Assembly (NCBI GenBank): GCA_946894095.1
Contig: OX335642.1
Span: 8,071,021 to 8,135,020 of the forward strand
From: Incurvaria masculella
Lineage: Eukaryota > Arthropoda > Insecta > Lepidoptera > Incurvariidae
Length of the DNA: 64,000 nt
Direction: 5' to 3'
The notes below the pieces were generated by a model, which was not told the origin of the DNA, did no database searches, and saw only the letters and a list, made by a program, of their open reading frames with translations. Both the position numbers and the translations under genes were made by a program. Of this stretch, positions 23,701 through 34,814 are shown in pieces (position 1 is the stretch's first letter; the number at the start of each line of letters is the position of its first letter).

Positions 23701-24044
23701 CCAGCAATTATTCAACGTCCATGTCATTTCGCCCATTGGAGTTATTTAGGCACACAGAATCAGTATTGACCTCACTGTGCGCAAACCTTGAGGTGCCTTC
23801 GAGATATTATCCGCACTTCTTCGCGCCTCCAATGTTTGAAGAGTTCGTCGAATCACGGAAGCCCATGCTCGCTGCCCGTACCCAACAATTAATCAATGTC
23901 TATGCCATTTCGCCCAGAGGAGTTATTCAGGCACACAGAATGAGTATTGACCTCACTGTGCGCAAACCTTGAGGTGCCTTCGAGATATTATCCGCTCTTC
24001 TTCGCGCCTTCAATATTTGAAGAGTTCGTCGAATCACGGAAGCC
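23682..24044 (+). repeat. Tandem duplication, period 181 bp, two copies
   Basis: CCATGCTCGCTGC is at 23682 and 23863; CACACAGAAT at 23751 and 23932; GTTCGTCGAATCACGG ends both copies. Identity is high. The 134-residue frame at 23568-23972 is a consequence of the repeat and ends in the second copy, so it is not taken as a gene. Confidence 0.8.
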
Positions 24045-24184
24045 ACTTAGGCGGCGGCGGCTCGCCGGGTCACGTGCGAACATTTCGTTTTGTTTGCGAG
24101 CGTGCGCGCGCTTTTGTTTGCCCGCCGCCGCCATCGCCAGAAGGACCGATATGTCGAGGAGGCGAGATCGTGCGGCGGAGGCGT

Positions 24185-24692
24185 GAGACGGGAGACGATG
24201 TCGGCGTTGTTACGCCGGTGGAGGAGATCTTGGCGCGACAGGAGGCGACGTCACCATCTTTACGTCACTGAAGCAGATCGTAATAATTACTAGCAGGTGC
24301 GACGGGAGCCGATGTCGGCATTGCTACGTCAGTGGAGGATACGCCACCACCATTACGTCACTGGAGCAGATCTTATTAATGACTAGTAGGTGAAATAGGA
24401 ACCGATGCCGGCATTATTACATGAGTGGAGGAGATCTTGGTGCGACGGGAGGCGACGTCACCATTGTTATGTTACTGGAGCAGATCTTATTAATGACTAG
24501 TAGGTGCGACGAGAGCCGATGTCGGCAATGTTACGTCAGTGGAAGCGACGTCACCATTGTTACTTCACTGGAGCAGATCTTATAAATGACTAGTAGGTGC
24601 GACGAGAGCCGACGTTGGCAATGTTACGTCAGTGGAGGAGACGTCACTGTCGTTACGTCACTGGAGCAGAACTTATTAATGACTAGTAGGTA
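24185..24692 (+). repeat. Minisatellite, about five units of 90-115 bp
   Basis: The unit reads roughly GACGRGAGCCGATGTCGGCA, TGTTACGTCAGTGGAGGA, GACGTCACCATTGTTACGTC, ACTGGAGCAGATCTTATTAA, TGACTAGTAGGTG. Unit starts fall near 24190, 24301, 24399, 24510 and 24601. Each unit carries two or three TACGTCA or GACGTCA sites. Units vary in length by loss of internal parts. Confidence 0.8.
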
Positions 24693-24751
24693 ACCATCTA
24701 AAAAATGTACGTCATCAAGCCTAGTTTGTTCCATTAACATTTATTATCAAT

Positions 24752-24906
24752 TTTATGTTTTTTTCGTGATTTACTTTTAGCTATAAGTCATTTTGTATTT
24801 TTTTTATCTAGCCAAATCTAACAAAGTGCGCATTGCCTTCTTTGTGGAAATGTTTTGTCATCCTCATCACGGGCGCCGGTCTTATTCTCTGTACCAGAGA
24901 GAGAGA
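24752..24906 (+). repeat. Diverged fragment of the TTAA-flanked element
   Basis: Blocks TTTACTTTTAGCTATAAGTC, CATTTTGTA, GCATTGCCTTCTTTGTGGA and TCCTCATCACGG, GTCTTATTCT follow the order of 50751-50880 in the intact element. Both ends are missing. Confidence 0.55.
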
Positions 24907-24917
24907 GAGAGAGAGTG
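24895..24917. repeat. (GA)n microsatellite
   Basis: CAGAGAGAGAGAGAGAGAGT; it grows out of the ACAGAGA of the TTAA-element fragment. Confidence 0.85.
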
Positions 24918-25206
24918 TAGGAGCTCTGACCTTCGCGCGCTACCCCATAAAATCGGCAAATATATTGACACTCTCCGGAAGCGACGCGACGCGCGCGTCG
25001 AGTGAGTTTACGGTACAGTTAAACGGGAAAGTTTTAAAGTGGGGGATCACGGCAACTTGGAGCGAGCACTATAAACATACGGGATAAATCAAATGGTGTT
25101 CTCTTTATTGCTGTTGCCGCGACTTCAGTTTACTGCCGAAAGCGGAAATGGAGGCTAATGCATGCGGATTGTAAAAAAAACTTTGAGTAAAAAATATCCT
25201 TTCAGT

Positions 25207-25440
25207 TTTTTAGGGTTCCGTACCCAAAGGGTGAAAACGGAACCCTATTACTAAGCCTCCGCTGTCCGTCCGTCCGTCCGTCCGTCCGTCCGTCCGTCCG
25301 TCCGTCCGTCCGTCCGTCCGTCCGTCCGTCCGTCGGTCCGTCTGTCACAGGGCTGTATCTCATGAACAGTACTAGGTACGCAGCTGAAATTTTCACAATG
25401 TGTGTATTGTAGAGTCCGACTCGCACTTGGCCGGTTTTTT
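25207..25440 (+). repeat. GGGTTCCGTACCC-family repeat with expanded CCGT array
   Basis: Full left end (TTTTTAGGGTTCCGTACCC) and right terminal GTCCGACTCGCACTTGGCCGG. The middle, normally TTTGCCGCTATAACAAC to GGTACGGAACCC, is deleted. The CCGT run is expanded to about 18 units. The minus-strand frame over it is a DGRT-repeat translation and not a gene. Confidence 0.75.
25266..25339. repeat. (CCGT)n microsatellite
   Basis: About 18 near-perfect CCGT units within the interspersed repeat. The other copies in the window have only 3-9 units. Confidence 0.9.
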
Positions 25441-26264
25441 TAGAAGCGTCTCCGTTCTAGCTTGGGCAAACATTATTTTGTATGTCAGGCTTTCCGGCGG
25501 TTCTCTACAAAAAATTACAATAAAATTTAAAAATCTCAAAAAAAAAAAGTTTCAAAGCGTTATACGGTACTTAATGCAGTGAGAAAATGCAAGACAACTA
25601 AGAGGGTTTTGGTTTACGGTGCGCGGTGAACTGATTCAGCTTGAAGCTATGCAAAGACAGACTCGCGAGGTTTACAGCTCAGAGAGCCACTAGTGTCGCA
25701 TAAAGTTGGAATACAAAAACTAACAAAGTAGGTAACACCAGGCATCCGTCACTCCCAAATACCTACTGAGATCTTCACCTACGGCGCTTGGGAACCCGAG
25801 GTTCCAAATTCAGTCAGTGCCGCCGCGCGCACACGCTCGCACGGCCACTACGTCCAGTCGATCAGTCGCTTCGATAGCGCACTTTCGCCGTTTTTATTCA
25901 TAATAATGTCTAATCATCATAGAATTAAATATAATAACTGTTGCGTGAAGGGAAGAATTTTAAGTTACCTTTCTTTACGCTACCGAAATATTCAAAACGG
26001 AGAATTTGTTTTTTTAGTTTAGGTTAAATGACGTTTTGCCTTTATGTAGATAGCTTTGTGGTATAGTGTTATGAGGGGCCTATTGAATCGACACGTATTT
26101 AACTGGTATCAGCACAGCACTTTTTTATACATTAGGTAGTATTTAACCATGTATTACAAGGAAAAACAACATACAGGTTTCGTCTAGTAAAACAATAATG
26201 GGCAATCATTCGTAGCAGGTCCTACTTATTGCCTATTCTCCTTTGCTGCATGTAGTTGGTTTTT
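25441..26264. other. Non-coding; nothing recognised
   Basis: GC-richer around 25740-25890, otherwise AT-rich. No supported gene. Confidence 0.5.
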
Positions 26265-26384
26265 TGCCATACCAGGACCTTCCTTTCATGAGTACGGCGA
26301 TATTGAACTGAATGGAAATCACGGACAATGTTTTATTACCGTTTCGACCATCTTTTTATCAAATGTGATATTATCAACCCGGCC
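26265..26384 (-). repeat. tRNA-headed SINE fragment, minus strand
   Basis: TGCCATACCAGGACCTTCC, GAACTGAATGGAAATCACGG and ACCATCTTTTTATC match the middle of the SINE family. Both ends are lost. Confidence 0.6.
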
Positions 26385-26389
26385 TTAAT

Positions 26390-26535
26390 CAACAATATCA
26401 AACAATACTAGACCAAAGTACATCGAAAACACCGAAATACACAGGAAATATTAAACTACACCGTTAAAGCCAATCAACACTAACCAATATCAAACAACAC
26501 CTAAAAACAATAAACAACACATAACAGCACCAGGC
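26390..26535. other. Strand-asymmetric A/C-rich tract
   Basis: About 145 bp in which the plus strand is overwhelmingly A and C, with recurring AATATCAAACAA(T/C)A and AAACAACAC-type words. It follows the SINE fragment directly. Confidence 0.55.
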
Positions 26536-27982
26536 ATATTTGTGACGCAAAATCTTCAAAATAATAATAATTGTAGACACATCATAAAAAAAATATTTTG
26601 AAGTTTTGTTTGTATTTTATTCGACTTTTAAACAATAGGCGGCGGCAGTGTGTGATAACCCTAGCGCAAGCCGCATTCCAGCAACTTGGGGCGGGTGAAC
26701 GACGACGCGTTTCATCTCGCCGCCGCGACGGCAATGAGCGACGTATTAAATACTTTATAATAACAACGATTAGAATGAAAATTGAAAAATTACTGTCGGG
26801 GAGTGCAACTTCTGTGCGTAGCACTATTAGTTATTCTGTGGTAACACTGACGGAACGCGAATACATAATTGCGTTTTAAGTGTATATATGTGTGATTCTT
26901 ATGCAGCGTGTCCGGTAATGAGGGATAATCTTAAAATAGGCAATATCTAAACTTATTGCAGTAAAAAAATATATGCAATAAGAAATTGAAATAAAATCCG
27001 CATTATGCGAAATATCCTAAATGTCCTTATTTGTACTTTGTTATATGGTACAATTTCCAAATTATAATGCAAAATAAATAATTCACTGTTGACATAAGAG
27101 AGAATAAGGACTTTGTTAAAAAAATACTTTAGAAAATAAAAAATTAAAGAATTTTCCAATATACTGACTTGATGGTTTTAAATTAATCAATATTTTTTTC
27201 TCTGATAAAAGCTAAAACGCATTCAACATCTTTTAAGTTTCGTCCCATTTTTTATGGATATTTCGCCCGAGGAATAACAGGGCCCCAATAGCGAGCAATA
27301 GTTTTGAAAACTGAACGTTGCCTTTTAGGGTGGGCCTTCCCGCTGAACTTCCCATGCAAACGTGGGAAGAAAATCATGCGCATATTTCATTTTCTTCAAC
27401 GCCTTACCTCGCCTGTCCATAAAAAGTGACATGTTGGATGATACGTTGACGTTGGTTTGACGGCGATGCCTTGCTACGATTGCAATACGTGTGCTACCGT
27501 TGATCGAGAGCACATACGTGATGTATATAATTTTGGCAAAGTACACGGTTCCCGTCGATGGTTTCTATTTTATGCTACAAAATAACGCAAACACCATTAG
27601 GTTAACCTGCAAAAGCTATATTAGTGCATAGACATAGAGGAATGTTTGAGGAGGTTGTTGAATACTTATTTTTTTTTTATTGATGAAAACATCCATCGGG
27701 AACGATTTTTTACCGTAGCAAATTGCCGAAAACTTCTTCATTTTTTTCCAGCCATTCATGCTCCCTCTCGATATGATTGGATCTGACAAGTTATTGTTAA
27801 GGCATTTAAAATAATAAAATATGCACATGGTTTGATAAAAATATTTGTAAAAAACCTGTTTTCTTTCGTATCGCTCCATTGCATCCCAGCAACTTACCTG
27901 AAAAAATTAAAAGCATTTATAAGTACAGGTGTCAACTGTTTACTAAGATCACGTCGTTATCAGTGTGTTAGTTATTGCCCTA
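26536..27982. other. Non-coding; nothing recognised
   Basis: Small frames on both strands at 26582-26879 overlap each other in the R/S-rich GCG patch and show no domain. Confidence 0.5.
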
Positions 27983-28298
27983 TTTTAGGGTTCCGTACCC
28001 AAAGGGTGAAAACGGAACCCTATTACTAAGCCTCCGCTGTCCGTCCGTCCGTCCTTCCGTCCGTCCGTCCGTCCGTCCGTCACAGGGCTGTATCTCATGA
28101 ACCGTAATAAGTAGGCAGCTGAAATTTTCACAGAGTGTGTATTTATTTTGCCGCTATAACAACAAATAGGTGACATTAAAAAATAATAAAAAATAAAGGG
28201 GGGCCCCATACAAAAAAACATTTTTTTTTGTGTTGGATCTTGTACGATGGTTCGGAACCCTTCGTGTGCGAGTCCGACTCGCACTCGGCCGGTTTTTT
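27983..28298 (+). repeat. GGGTTCCGTACCC-family repeat, full length
   Basis: The best-preserved copy: TTTTAGGGTTCCGTACCC, GAAAACGGAACCCTATTACT, a CCGTC array, CTGTATCTCATGAACCGTAA, GCCGCTATAACAACAAATAG, GGCCCCATACAAAAAAAC, GTACGATGGTTCGGAACCC and the palindrome GTGCGAGTCCGACTCGCAC ending CGGCCGG-T6. About 316 bp; no coding capacity. Confidence 0.8.
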
Positions 28299-28930
28299 CT
28301 TTTTAATTTGTGGAGAGATTAGGCAAAAATTAATATAAAACATTATAGCCTGTAATATCTTGGATCTGTAAAAAACCTATATACAAGATATAAAAAAATC
28401 CGTGATAGACTAACCATCTGCATACAAATGTGTACGGCGGACCGTATGCAAGAGTCAGATTAACACTAACCTGTTTTTTTAAAGCAGCCACTTTACTGTG
28501 TGTTCAAGAAGCACATAACATGGTAAACAAGGCTGAGTATTCTGGTGCATAATCATGTTTTACTTCCACATATTTTAAACTACGTAAACCGTACTACCTC
28601 AATAAAACCAAGAAAAGCTAGTTTAATTGAATGAAGTCCGATTATGACGTCGTTTTTTGCTGGAGCACTCGCTAAAGGCAGCAACAAGTTACAAGAGTTC
28701 ATTAAAACTTTCGTTCACGGGGAAATGTTCAGTAAACATCTACTATGCATGAAGCTGTTAACTTTTTTTAAAAATCCTGCATCCATTTTTTTTTGATCAA
28801 CGATAATCGACCGACCGACATTACGTTTAGATACCTAACCATGCAGAAGTATCAAGCTATTCACCGTGTGGGTTCCGGCAAGAAAAAATCCCCACCTATG
28901 TAGATTAGTAACCAATAAAAATTTACCGTA
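28299..28930. other. Non-coding; nothing recognised
   Basis: AT-rich, no frame or repeat that I can support. Confidence 0.5.
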
Positions 28931-29065
28931 TTTTCCATTCAGTTAAATGTAGCTGTGCTATATAAGGAATGTACTGGCATGGAACCTAGTTCCCATGAAG
29001 TGTGTGGTGCTAATATCATGACAGTAAGTGTGGTATTAGCAATCCATTTCCAGTCACATAAAAAC
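28931..29065 (+). repeat. tRNA-headed SINE, 3' part, plus strand
   Basis: TTCCATTCAGTT, GTAGCTGTGC, GTACTGGCATGGAACCTAGT, GCTAATATCATGACAG, GTGGTATTAGCAATCC and the A-rich tail ATAAAAA match the family's 3' half. Confidence 0.65.
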
Positions 29066-30123
29066 AATCGTATCGTTATAAGGCAACCATCACTCCTCAT
29101 TCTGAGACAAATCCATTTTTGGCAGTTTCAATTTAAGTTTGATGGAGGAACCATTAGATGTATATTACACACTCGTATTGGCATTTTTTTCTGGTACAGG
29201 TGGTATTAAAATGTATATGTCAAATTGTCAGTAAACGATGACTCTTACACCAAACAATGCTTTTGACACTTAGATAATTACAGCGTGTATTAATTTAACA
29301 AATATTAGGTTTGCATGATTTAATACCAAAAATAAGCCTTAAAAATATACATAAATCCTATTCGATCGCCACACCACACCCTGACGCTTCGAGATATAGA
29401 GACAGAAACCTCCAAACAATTCTCGTGTTCGAGAGTAGAACCGCTTTTCGAATCTGGTATCGGAACCCAATATCGACGTCTTATTTTTAAGACGTTTGGC
29501 TCAATTTCTTGAAACTATTCGTAGAAAACAGGCAGGATGGTGGTTTTTCCGTGCACGCCACATGGGGGTTGCCGATTCTTTCTTGTACTTTGTTCTTTGC
29601 CCATCAATCGCTGTTGGACATAAAGATTCACCGCTTGTAAGCTATTCGTCGATTACCCAACCGGTCTTTCTGACAACCCAGGAACCCAGGCTGCACACAA
29701 TGGTGCACAATTAATCCAAAAATGCTTTCAAGGACCTTGCGTACCTTAGGAAAAGTCTAAAATATTGTTTAGGATTATTTAAATATTAAAATTAATTCTC
29801 CTCTTCCGGATTGTCTCGTTCTGATATCTAAAACGGTATTAGTCCTAAGGCGCCCCAAGAGATGGCGGGCACAAACTAATTGTGGGAAATTGAAAAAGTT
29901 CACCCAAGTGGCGGGTCGCCGCGTCGCGTCGCGTCGCCCCGACATAGCTGGAGCAGGAAGATGAGCAGTCCCGTAGGATCGTGAAGAAAACAAAAGGGGA
30001 AATTCAGTACATTTTTTACTGAAAATTTCGAGTTGGCGACACGGTTGATAGGTATACTGATAACGCGCATGTTATGCGAGAATGGAATGTGTAATACTGT
30101 GATTGAAATTATCGAGACTTATG
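29066..30123. other. Non-coding; short CGCGT repeat at 29913-29940
   Basis: No gene is supported. A short (CGCGT)n run lies in a GC-rich patch at 29913-29940. Confidence 0.5.
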
Positions 30124-30124
30124 A

Positions 30125-30248
30125 GAACGAATTGAAGAAAAATTGTGATGTATAAAAAATCTTGAATTATCTAACAAGGTTTTAATGAACGAGTTGGAGA
30201 AAATTTGTGATGTAAATGAATTCTTTAATTATCTAATAAGGTTTTATG
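30125..30248 (+). repeat. Tandem duplication, period about 62 bp
   Basis: GAACGA(A/G)TTG(A/G)AGAAAA, TTGTGATGTA and AATTATCTAA(C/T)AAGGTTTTA occur at 30125-30186 and 30187-30248. Confidence 0.75.
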
Positions 30249-30361
30249 TCGTGATTTTCGGTAGCCCTGTCAGTAAACTTACGGTTTGATAAGCTGGGTG
30301 AAGCAACACCGAGCGCGGTTGGGTTCTAGATGGGAGAAAGATTTCCACCGTTGAGGCAGGC

Positions 30362-30620
30362 CGTGGTTCGGATTCCACGTTAAACTAGTCCTTTTCCTTA
30401 CTTACTAGGTAGTAGGGTTTATCCCGCCCGGATTTGTACCATCACATTGAATGAACGCGATGTTGAAATGAAAATTGACCGTGTCTTCCAACCAGTTCAA
30501 TGTACCTTGGCAATATAAGGAATGTACCTAGCATGGTACCTAGTTCCAATATAGTGTGTTAGGCTAACACCATTGCGGTCGGTCTGTTATGACCTGTTCG
30601 TGTCCAGTTACATAAAATAA
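30362..30620 (+). repeat. tRNA-headed SINE, 5'-truncated, plus strand
   Basis: It starts at CGTGGTTCGGATTCCACGTT and carries TACTAGGTAGTAGGGTTTAT, GTACCATC(A)CATTGAATGA, CCAGTTCAATGTACC, GCATGGTACCTAGTTCC and GCTAACACCATTGCGGT. The tRNA head is missing. Confidence 0.65.
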
Positions 30621-31109
30621 ACCTCACTACATTTTCAAACCTTTGGAAACTTCACCGGCCACGGCACGAGTGACACTGTTCGCTTCATGAAATCGCGACA
30701 AAGCACTCCATCTCACGCAGTTCGATGCATCGACGGCGACGCGGCGCATCGCATACCGCCGATGCCGATACAACCTGTCTTCCCCTCTCACCGGAGTGAA
30801 CTTTTAAAAGAAACTGAATTTTATGAATTTCGAAGAAAGCCGACGCCTATGTAGCAGGTTCGCGGTTGTCTGATACCTGTATTTGTAGCCGCAAAGGAAA
30901 ATTATTCTATAAATTTGTTTTAGGACTTTATTTACACAGAAAAATTTAGATATAGCCGAACACTATATACATTGATTTATCACATATGTATAAACAAAAA
31001 AAAGTATTCATTTATTAATTCAAATTGAGAGTATCCTACATCATTTAATACCTCATATAATCTCACCTAATACAACTGACTAAATGACACACTTTTGTGC
31101 GAACCTGTG
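30621..31109. other. Non-coding; nothing recognised
   Basis: A GC-richer start (30650-30800) gives way to AT-rich sequence. No gene. Confidence 0.5.
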
Positions 31110-31735
31110 GCCATTTTGGGTCAGTCCAATCGCATATAAATGTTGTAATGAGAGGAATTGTTTCATCACTTCTGGTGCGAGGCCGCACCTTTTCCAACTG
31201 TTTTCAATCAGATATTACGTACAAATGCTCCAATATCAATCAATATTTGTATGTTCCGATACAGTTCCACCCTCCGAGAATAGGGTGGCCCATGCGAAGG
31301 TGACAACCTCATTATGAATATTTTTAGACTCCGATATATTTCAAAGTTCCGGGGATAGGGTGACCCCAGTGCGGAGATGAAATTGTTTCACTTGAGGCCG
31401 CTCCTGTCAGCAGGTTTTCAATCAGATATTACGAACAAATGCTCCACTATGAATCAATATTTGTATGTTCCTATACAGTTCCACCCTCCGAAGATAGGGT
31501 GGTCCATGCGAAGGTGACAACTTCATTATCAATCAATGTTTTAAGACTCCGATAAATTTTAACGTTCGGGGCGCAGGGTGGCACCCCTGGGCAGATGATT
31601 GATTTCACTTCGGCAGCGAGACGTACAGGGTGACGCTCGTTTTCAATCAGATATTACGTACAAATGCTCCATTATCAGTCAATGTTTTTACATTCCGATA
31701 CAGTTCCCCGCACCGAAGACAGGGTGGCCCGCGGC
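31110..31735 (+). repeat. Satellite-like tandem array, period 214-225 bp
   Basis: TTTTCAATCAGATATTACG(T/A)A starts at 31201, 31415 and 31640. Each is followed by CAAATGCTCCA, TCAATCAAT-type, ATTCCGATACAGTTCC and a GGGTGGCCC block. Frames at 31084-31317 and 31630-32007 run through the array and are not taken as genes. Confidence 0.8.
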
Positions 31736-32220
31736 GAGCCACCCCGCGCGCTAGTTGCCGCCACGAATACACTGCTGCGTTGTTTCACTTAATTGCTCGC
31801 CATCGGAGAGGATTAAGCCATTTTAGATTCCGGCTCCCTCGTGAGGGGCACATTCTGCGTGTTCAAATACACGATCAAATTAGAGCTGATGCGACATTTG
31901 ATTGCGTACGAACACCTATCAACCCTCAGTATCTAAAGCGATGCTTCGTAAAATGTAAAACAATGTACATAAATATATATTTGCTTCTGAGTTTGGTTAA
32001 CTCTTAAGAGCAGATGAGAGCGATATAAGAAAAATAATACTCATAATAAAAGTTATATGCTTTTTTGGGATTTATTTAGAAAATTAGGAGAAGTTTAAAG
32101 TTTACTTGCCACAAAAGTAAGCAATAAGTTACAATTAAGGTCATCTGTGATGTAGTAACAACACTTGCAATTATGCTCCAAAATGGCGGAAAAAACGAAC
32201 AACATAGTTTTATATATTGC
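31736..32220. other. Non-coding; nothing recognised
   Basis: No recognisable feature outside the satellite. Confidence 0.5.
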
Positions 32221-32280
32221 ACGGCTACATTGAACTGTATGGAAAATACGAACGACCACCCTGCCGCTTCGACCATCGTC
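32221..32280 (-). repeat. tRNA-headed SINE fragment, minus strand
   Basis: ACGGCTACATTGAACTGTAT, GGAAAATACGAACG and GCCGCTTCGACCATC match the SINE middle. Only about 60 bp. Confidence 0.55.
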
Positions 32281-33045
32281 AATTAAAATAAGCGGAGCGC
32301 CTTTTACACACGTGCAGGCACGGGAAGACACGCAGTGAGCCCACTTGTATAAGTAATTTTTTAATAAATTTGCACAATCGGAAGATTTTTCTTCTCATCA
32401 GTTTTAAGTGTATACGGCGACATACCGATAAGATCTGGCGCAGTAGACAAGGCAGATTGAACATATGTCTCTCAATATCAACAATCGCACCTGTCAGAGC
32501 TGTGTTCCCAACGTTAAAACGTCAAAAGGGCGAGATCGCAACGCGAGACGCGATATCTCGCGAGTCCTTCGCCCGTTTCAATGTAAAGCGAACGCAGCCT
32601 TCGCCCGAAATAGACAGTCGAAGGGAGGCATTTCTCCCTCCCCCTCCTCTCCACCCCCCCTTCCCCCTCACCCTCATCCAGTCACCCTGTCGAGTTAGGA
32701 GTGATGTAAGTGGCGATCGAAACAAATCTGGGGGCGGACCAACGTTTTAGTAATAATACATACAGTGAAGGTGGCGCCGCGCCGGCCAGTCAGTTCGCTT
32801 GCGAATTCGCTCGCTCTCATGGTAAATTGACTCGCCTGCTGAACAAGCGCGTGAGTGATTGAATCTGACGTTTGGTTGCGTTTCGCACCATGCCATATAG
32901 TACATTTCAGTTCACTTGGCCGAATAACAGGTCGTTTGACAGTTATGGTACGGGATGGAACTAAAATTTATAATCAGCCTATAACCTATGCACTCAGCGA
33001 GTAATTTTTAATGTTCTTGAGCTCCAGCGACTCATAAGAACTGCA
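32281..33045. other. Non-coding; C/T-rich tract at 32630-32690
   Basis: The pyrimidine tract gives overlapping Pro/Ser-rich frames on the plus strand and a Gly/Arg-rich frame on the minus strand (32370-32750). These are composition effects; I see no domain. Confidence 0.5.
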
Positions 33046-33200
33046 CACGACGCAATTTAGTGCAACGAACATTCAATTTTGCGTGTGCAAAATTCGTAAG
33101 CAAACTAACTGGCCGGCGCTACAGTCAGTCACACTGATACATTGGCTCAAGACGGTTGAGTTTCGGTCACTCCCATCCTTCCTTATGCGATGTTCCCTCC
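33046..33200 (+). repeat. Dispersed repeat 'GTGCAACNAACAT', copy 3
   Basis: CACGACGCAATTTAGTGCAA, CGAACATTCAATTTTGCG, TTCGTAAGCAAACTAACT, GAGTTTCGGTCACTCCC match copies 1 and 2 in order. Confidence 0.55.
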
Positions 33201-33251
33201 AATCCCCTCCCCCCCAGCGCGCCGGGAGGGGCAGCGATAGGGAGCGCGGGA

Positions 33252-33267
33252 GGGGGGGGGGGGGGGG
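33252..33267. repeat. Poly-G run (16)
   Basis: Sixteen consecutive G within a G-rich stretch (33225-33275). It could form a G-quadruplex. Confidence 0.85.
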
Positions 33268-34384
33268 AGCGGGTGGACAAATTGAAAAAGTCGTCCCAGG
33301 TGGTCGCGTCGCAGAGTGCGACCGACTACTTTAGAAACGACATATTTGCAAGCCACTAAAGGTTGTTTGCGTCATAATTGGGTTAGACTCTAACCCAACT
33401 ATTCACTATTTAGAAAGTAATGTGAGCTAAAGAAATATGTAGTGTCGAAGATTGAGATAGAAGAAATGGTTTGATCGTGTAGCGCGAATAAATAACAAAG
33501 CTGATTTACAGGTAGTAGGAGTATTCCTTTCATATCAAAACCATGAACAGTTCTCCAGACAAATGTATCCTAAAGTATGCTGAAGTTTTGATATTTGGAT
33601 ATGTTTTACACTTTTTTCGAATAGTAAAAAAAGTTGGATTTGTAGTTTTAAAATCAGTGCGTCACGCGATCACGAAATGCAACTGAACGTCTATTTTAAT
33701 CACTTGCCCTGTTCACCCGGCGAGCTAATGTATCACGGTAACCCCTCCATCACCGCCCGAGAAACGGTATTTCTGCGTTCGTCCCAACGCGGAAATAAAA
33801 GCCAACGCAAGGCATACGAAGTGACGTAACACCAAAACACACCGTCGATACGGTGTCGTGCCGCACGCGAGCTAATCGTCTAGGAAAGTAATTGTTATTA
33901 ATGCGACCGTTAAAAAGAGCGATGTCGATAACCCGTCCGTGGATTCGGCCAGTACGGACACAAATACATATTTCATTACCCCGCAGAGACCATCGTTTTG
34001 GATGTCGAATGAGCCGACGAAAAAGTGAATTAATTGAGGTGAGTCAACACGAAATTATACGACTCAATTTGTGTTTGGAGGCGAAAAGAATAATGCGTTT
34101 AATGTGTGCCGTTCAGGTCAAGGGGCGATAGCCTCCAGGAAAACTGGGACGTTTTGTTCGGGAAACCAAGAAAAATTGTGAGAAATTGTAAATTAACCGT
34201 GACGCATATCTATACGTCATTATCTTGCTATCTCAGGGAAAACGTTTGGAAAATGTCATTTTTATTTGCTAACAGAACCTGATTAAATTTGTTTGTTTAG
34301 GAGGTTGAGTCGGGTAAGGTTGGGTTATGCTAGGTAACATACTGGCAATATTTAATTTCAGCTATTAAAATTGATCTTTTTTTA
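33268..34384. other. Non-coding; nothing recognised
   Basis: An open frame at 33892-34131 lacks any known domain. No repeat recognised. Confidence 0.5.
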
Positions 34385-34482
34385 TTTAACTGGGCATGGA
34401 AGAATAATACGCCACCGATCGTCATGGTATTAGCCCAACACATCGAATTATCGGAACAATAAGGGGCCATGGCAGGCTTTTC
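34385..34482 (-). repeat. tRNA-headed SINE, 3' end, minus strand
   Basis: TTAACTGGGCATGGA, TCGTCATGGTATTAGCCCAA and GGGGCCATGGCAGG correspond to the tail region of the family. It lies 125 bp from a plus-strand copy. Confidence 0.55.
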
Positions 34483-34607
34483 CCTTAAGCCACATTAAAA
34501 TTGATTAGATACACGGGCAATGTGGATACCGACACGTAAAGAGAAAAAAATTGGGCCCACTGCATTTCTTCCTGAGCATGTCGTAAGATCCGAGGGATTC
34601 GCCGTTT

Positions 34608-34814
34608 GTTTCCTTACTAGGAGGGTTAATTCCATCCAGGTTGATACCATCGCATTGAATGAACCATGGTCGAAGCGACAATGAACGTTGTCCGTGTTTT
34701 CCATCCAGTTCAATGCAGCTGTGCAATCAAAGGAAGGTCCTGGCTTGCCACGGGCTAATGTCATGACAGCAGATGTGGTATTAGCCATCCACGACCAGTT
34801 AAATAAAATAAAAA
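34608..34814 (+). repeat. tRNA-headed SINE, 3' part, plus strand
   Basis: TTTCCTTACTAGGAGGGTTA, GATACCATCGCATTGAATGA, TTTTCCATCCAGTTCAATG, GGTCCTGGCTTGCCACGG, GTGGTATTAGCCATCC and an ATAAAATAAAAA tail. The overlapping minus-strand frames (34495-34851) are translations of this repeat. Confidence 0.65.

Noticed and set aside
23568..23972. 134-residue frame
   Set aside because: It is a translation of a dispersed repeat plus a 181-bp tandem duplication; the other copies of the repeat do not keep the frame.
24185..24692. CRISPR-like array
   Set aside because: Units are long, adjacent and share their whole length; there are no unique spacers, and the genome is eukaryotic.
25202..25426. Minus-strand frame with a DGRT repeat protein
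   Set aside because: It is simply the (CCGT)n microsatellite read in frame.
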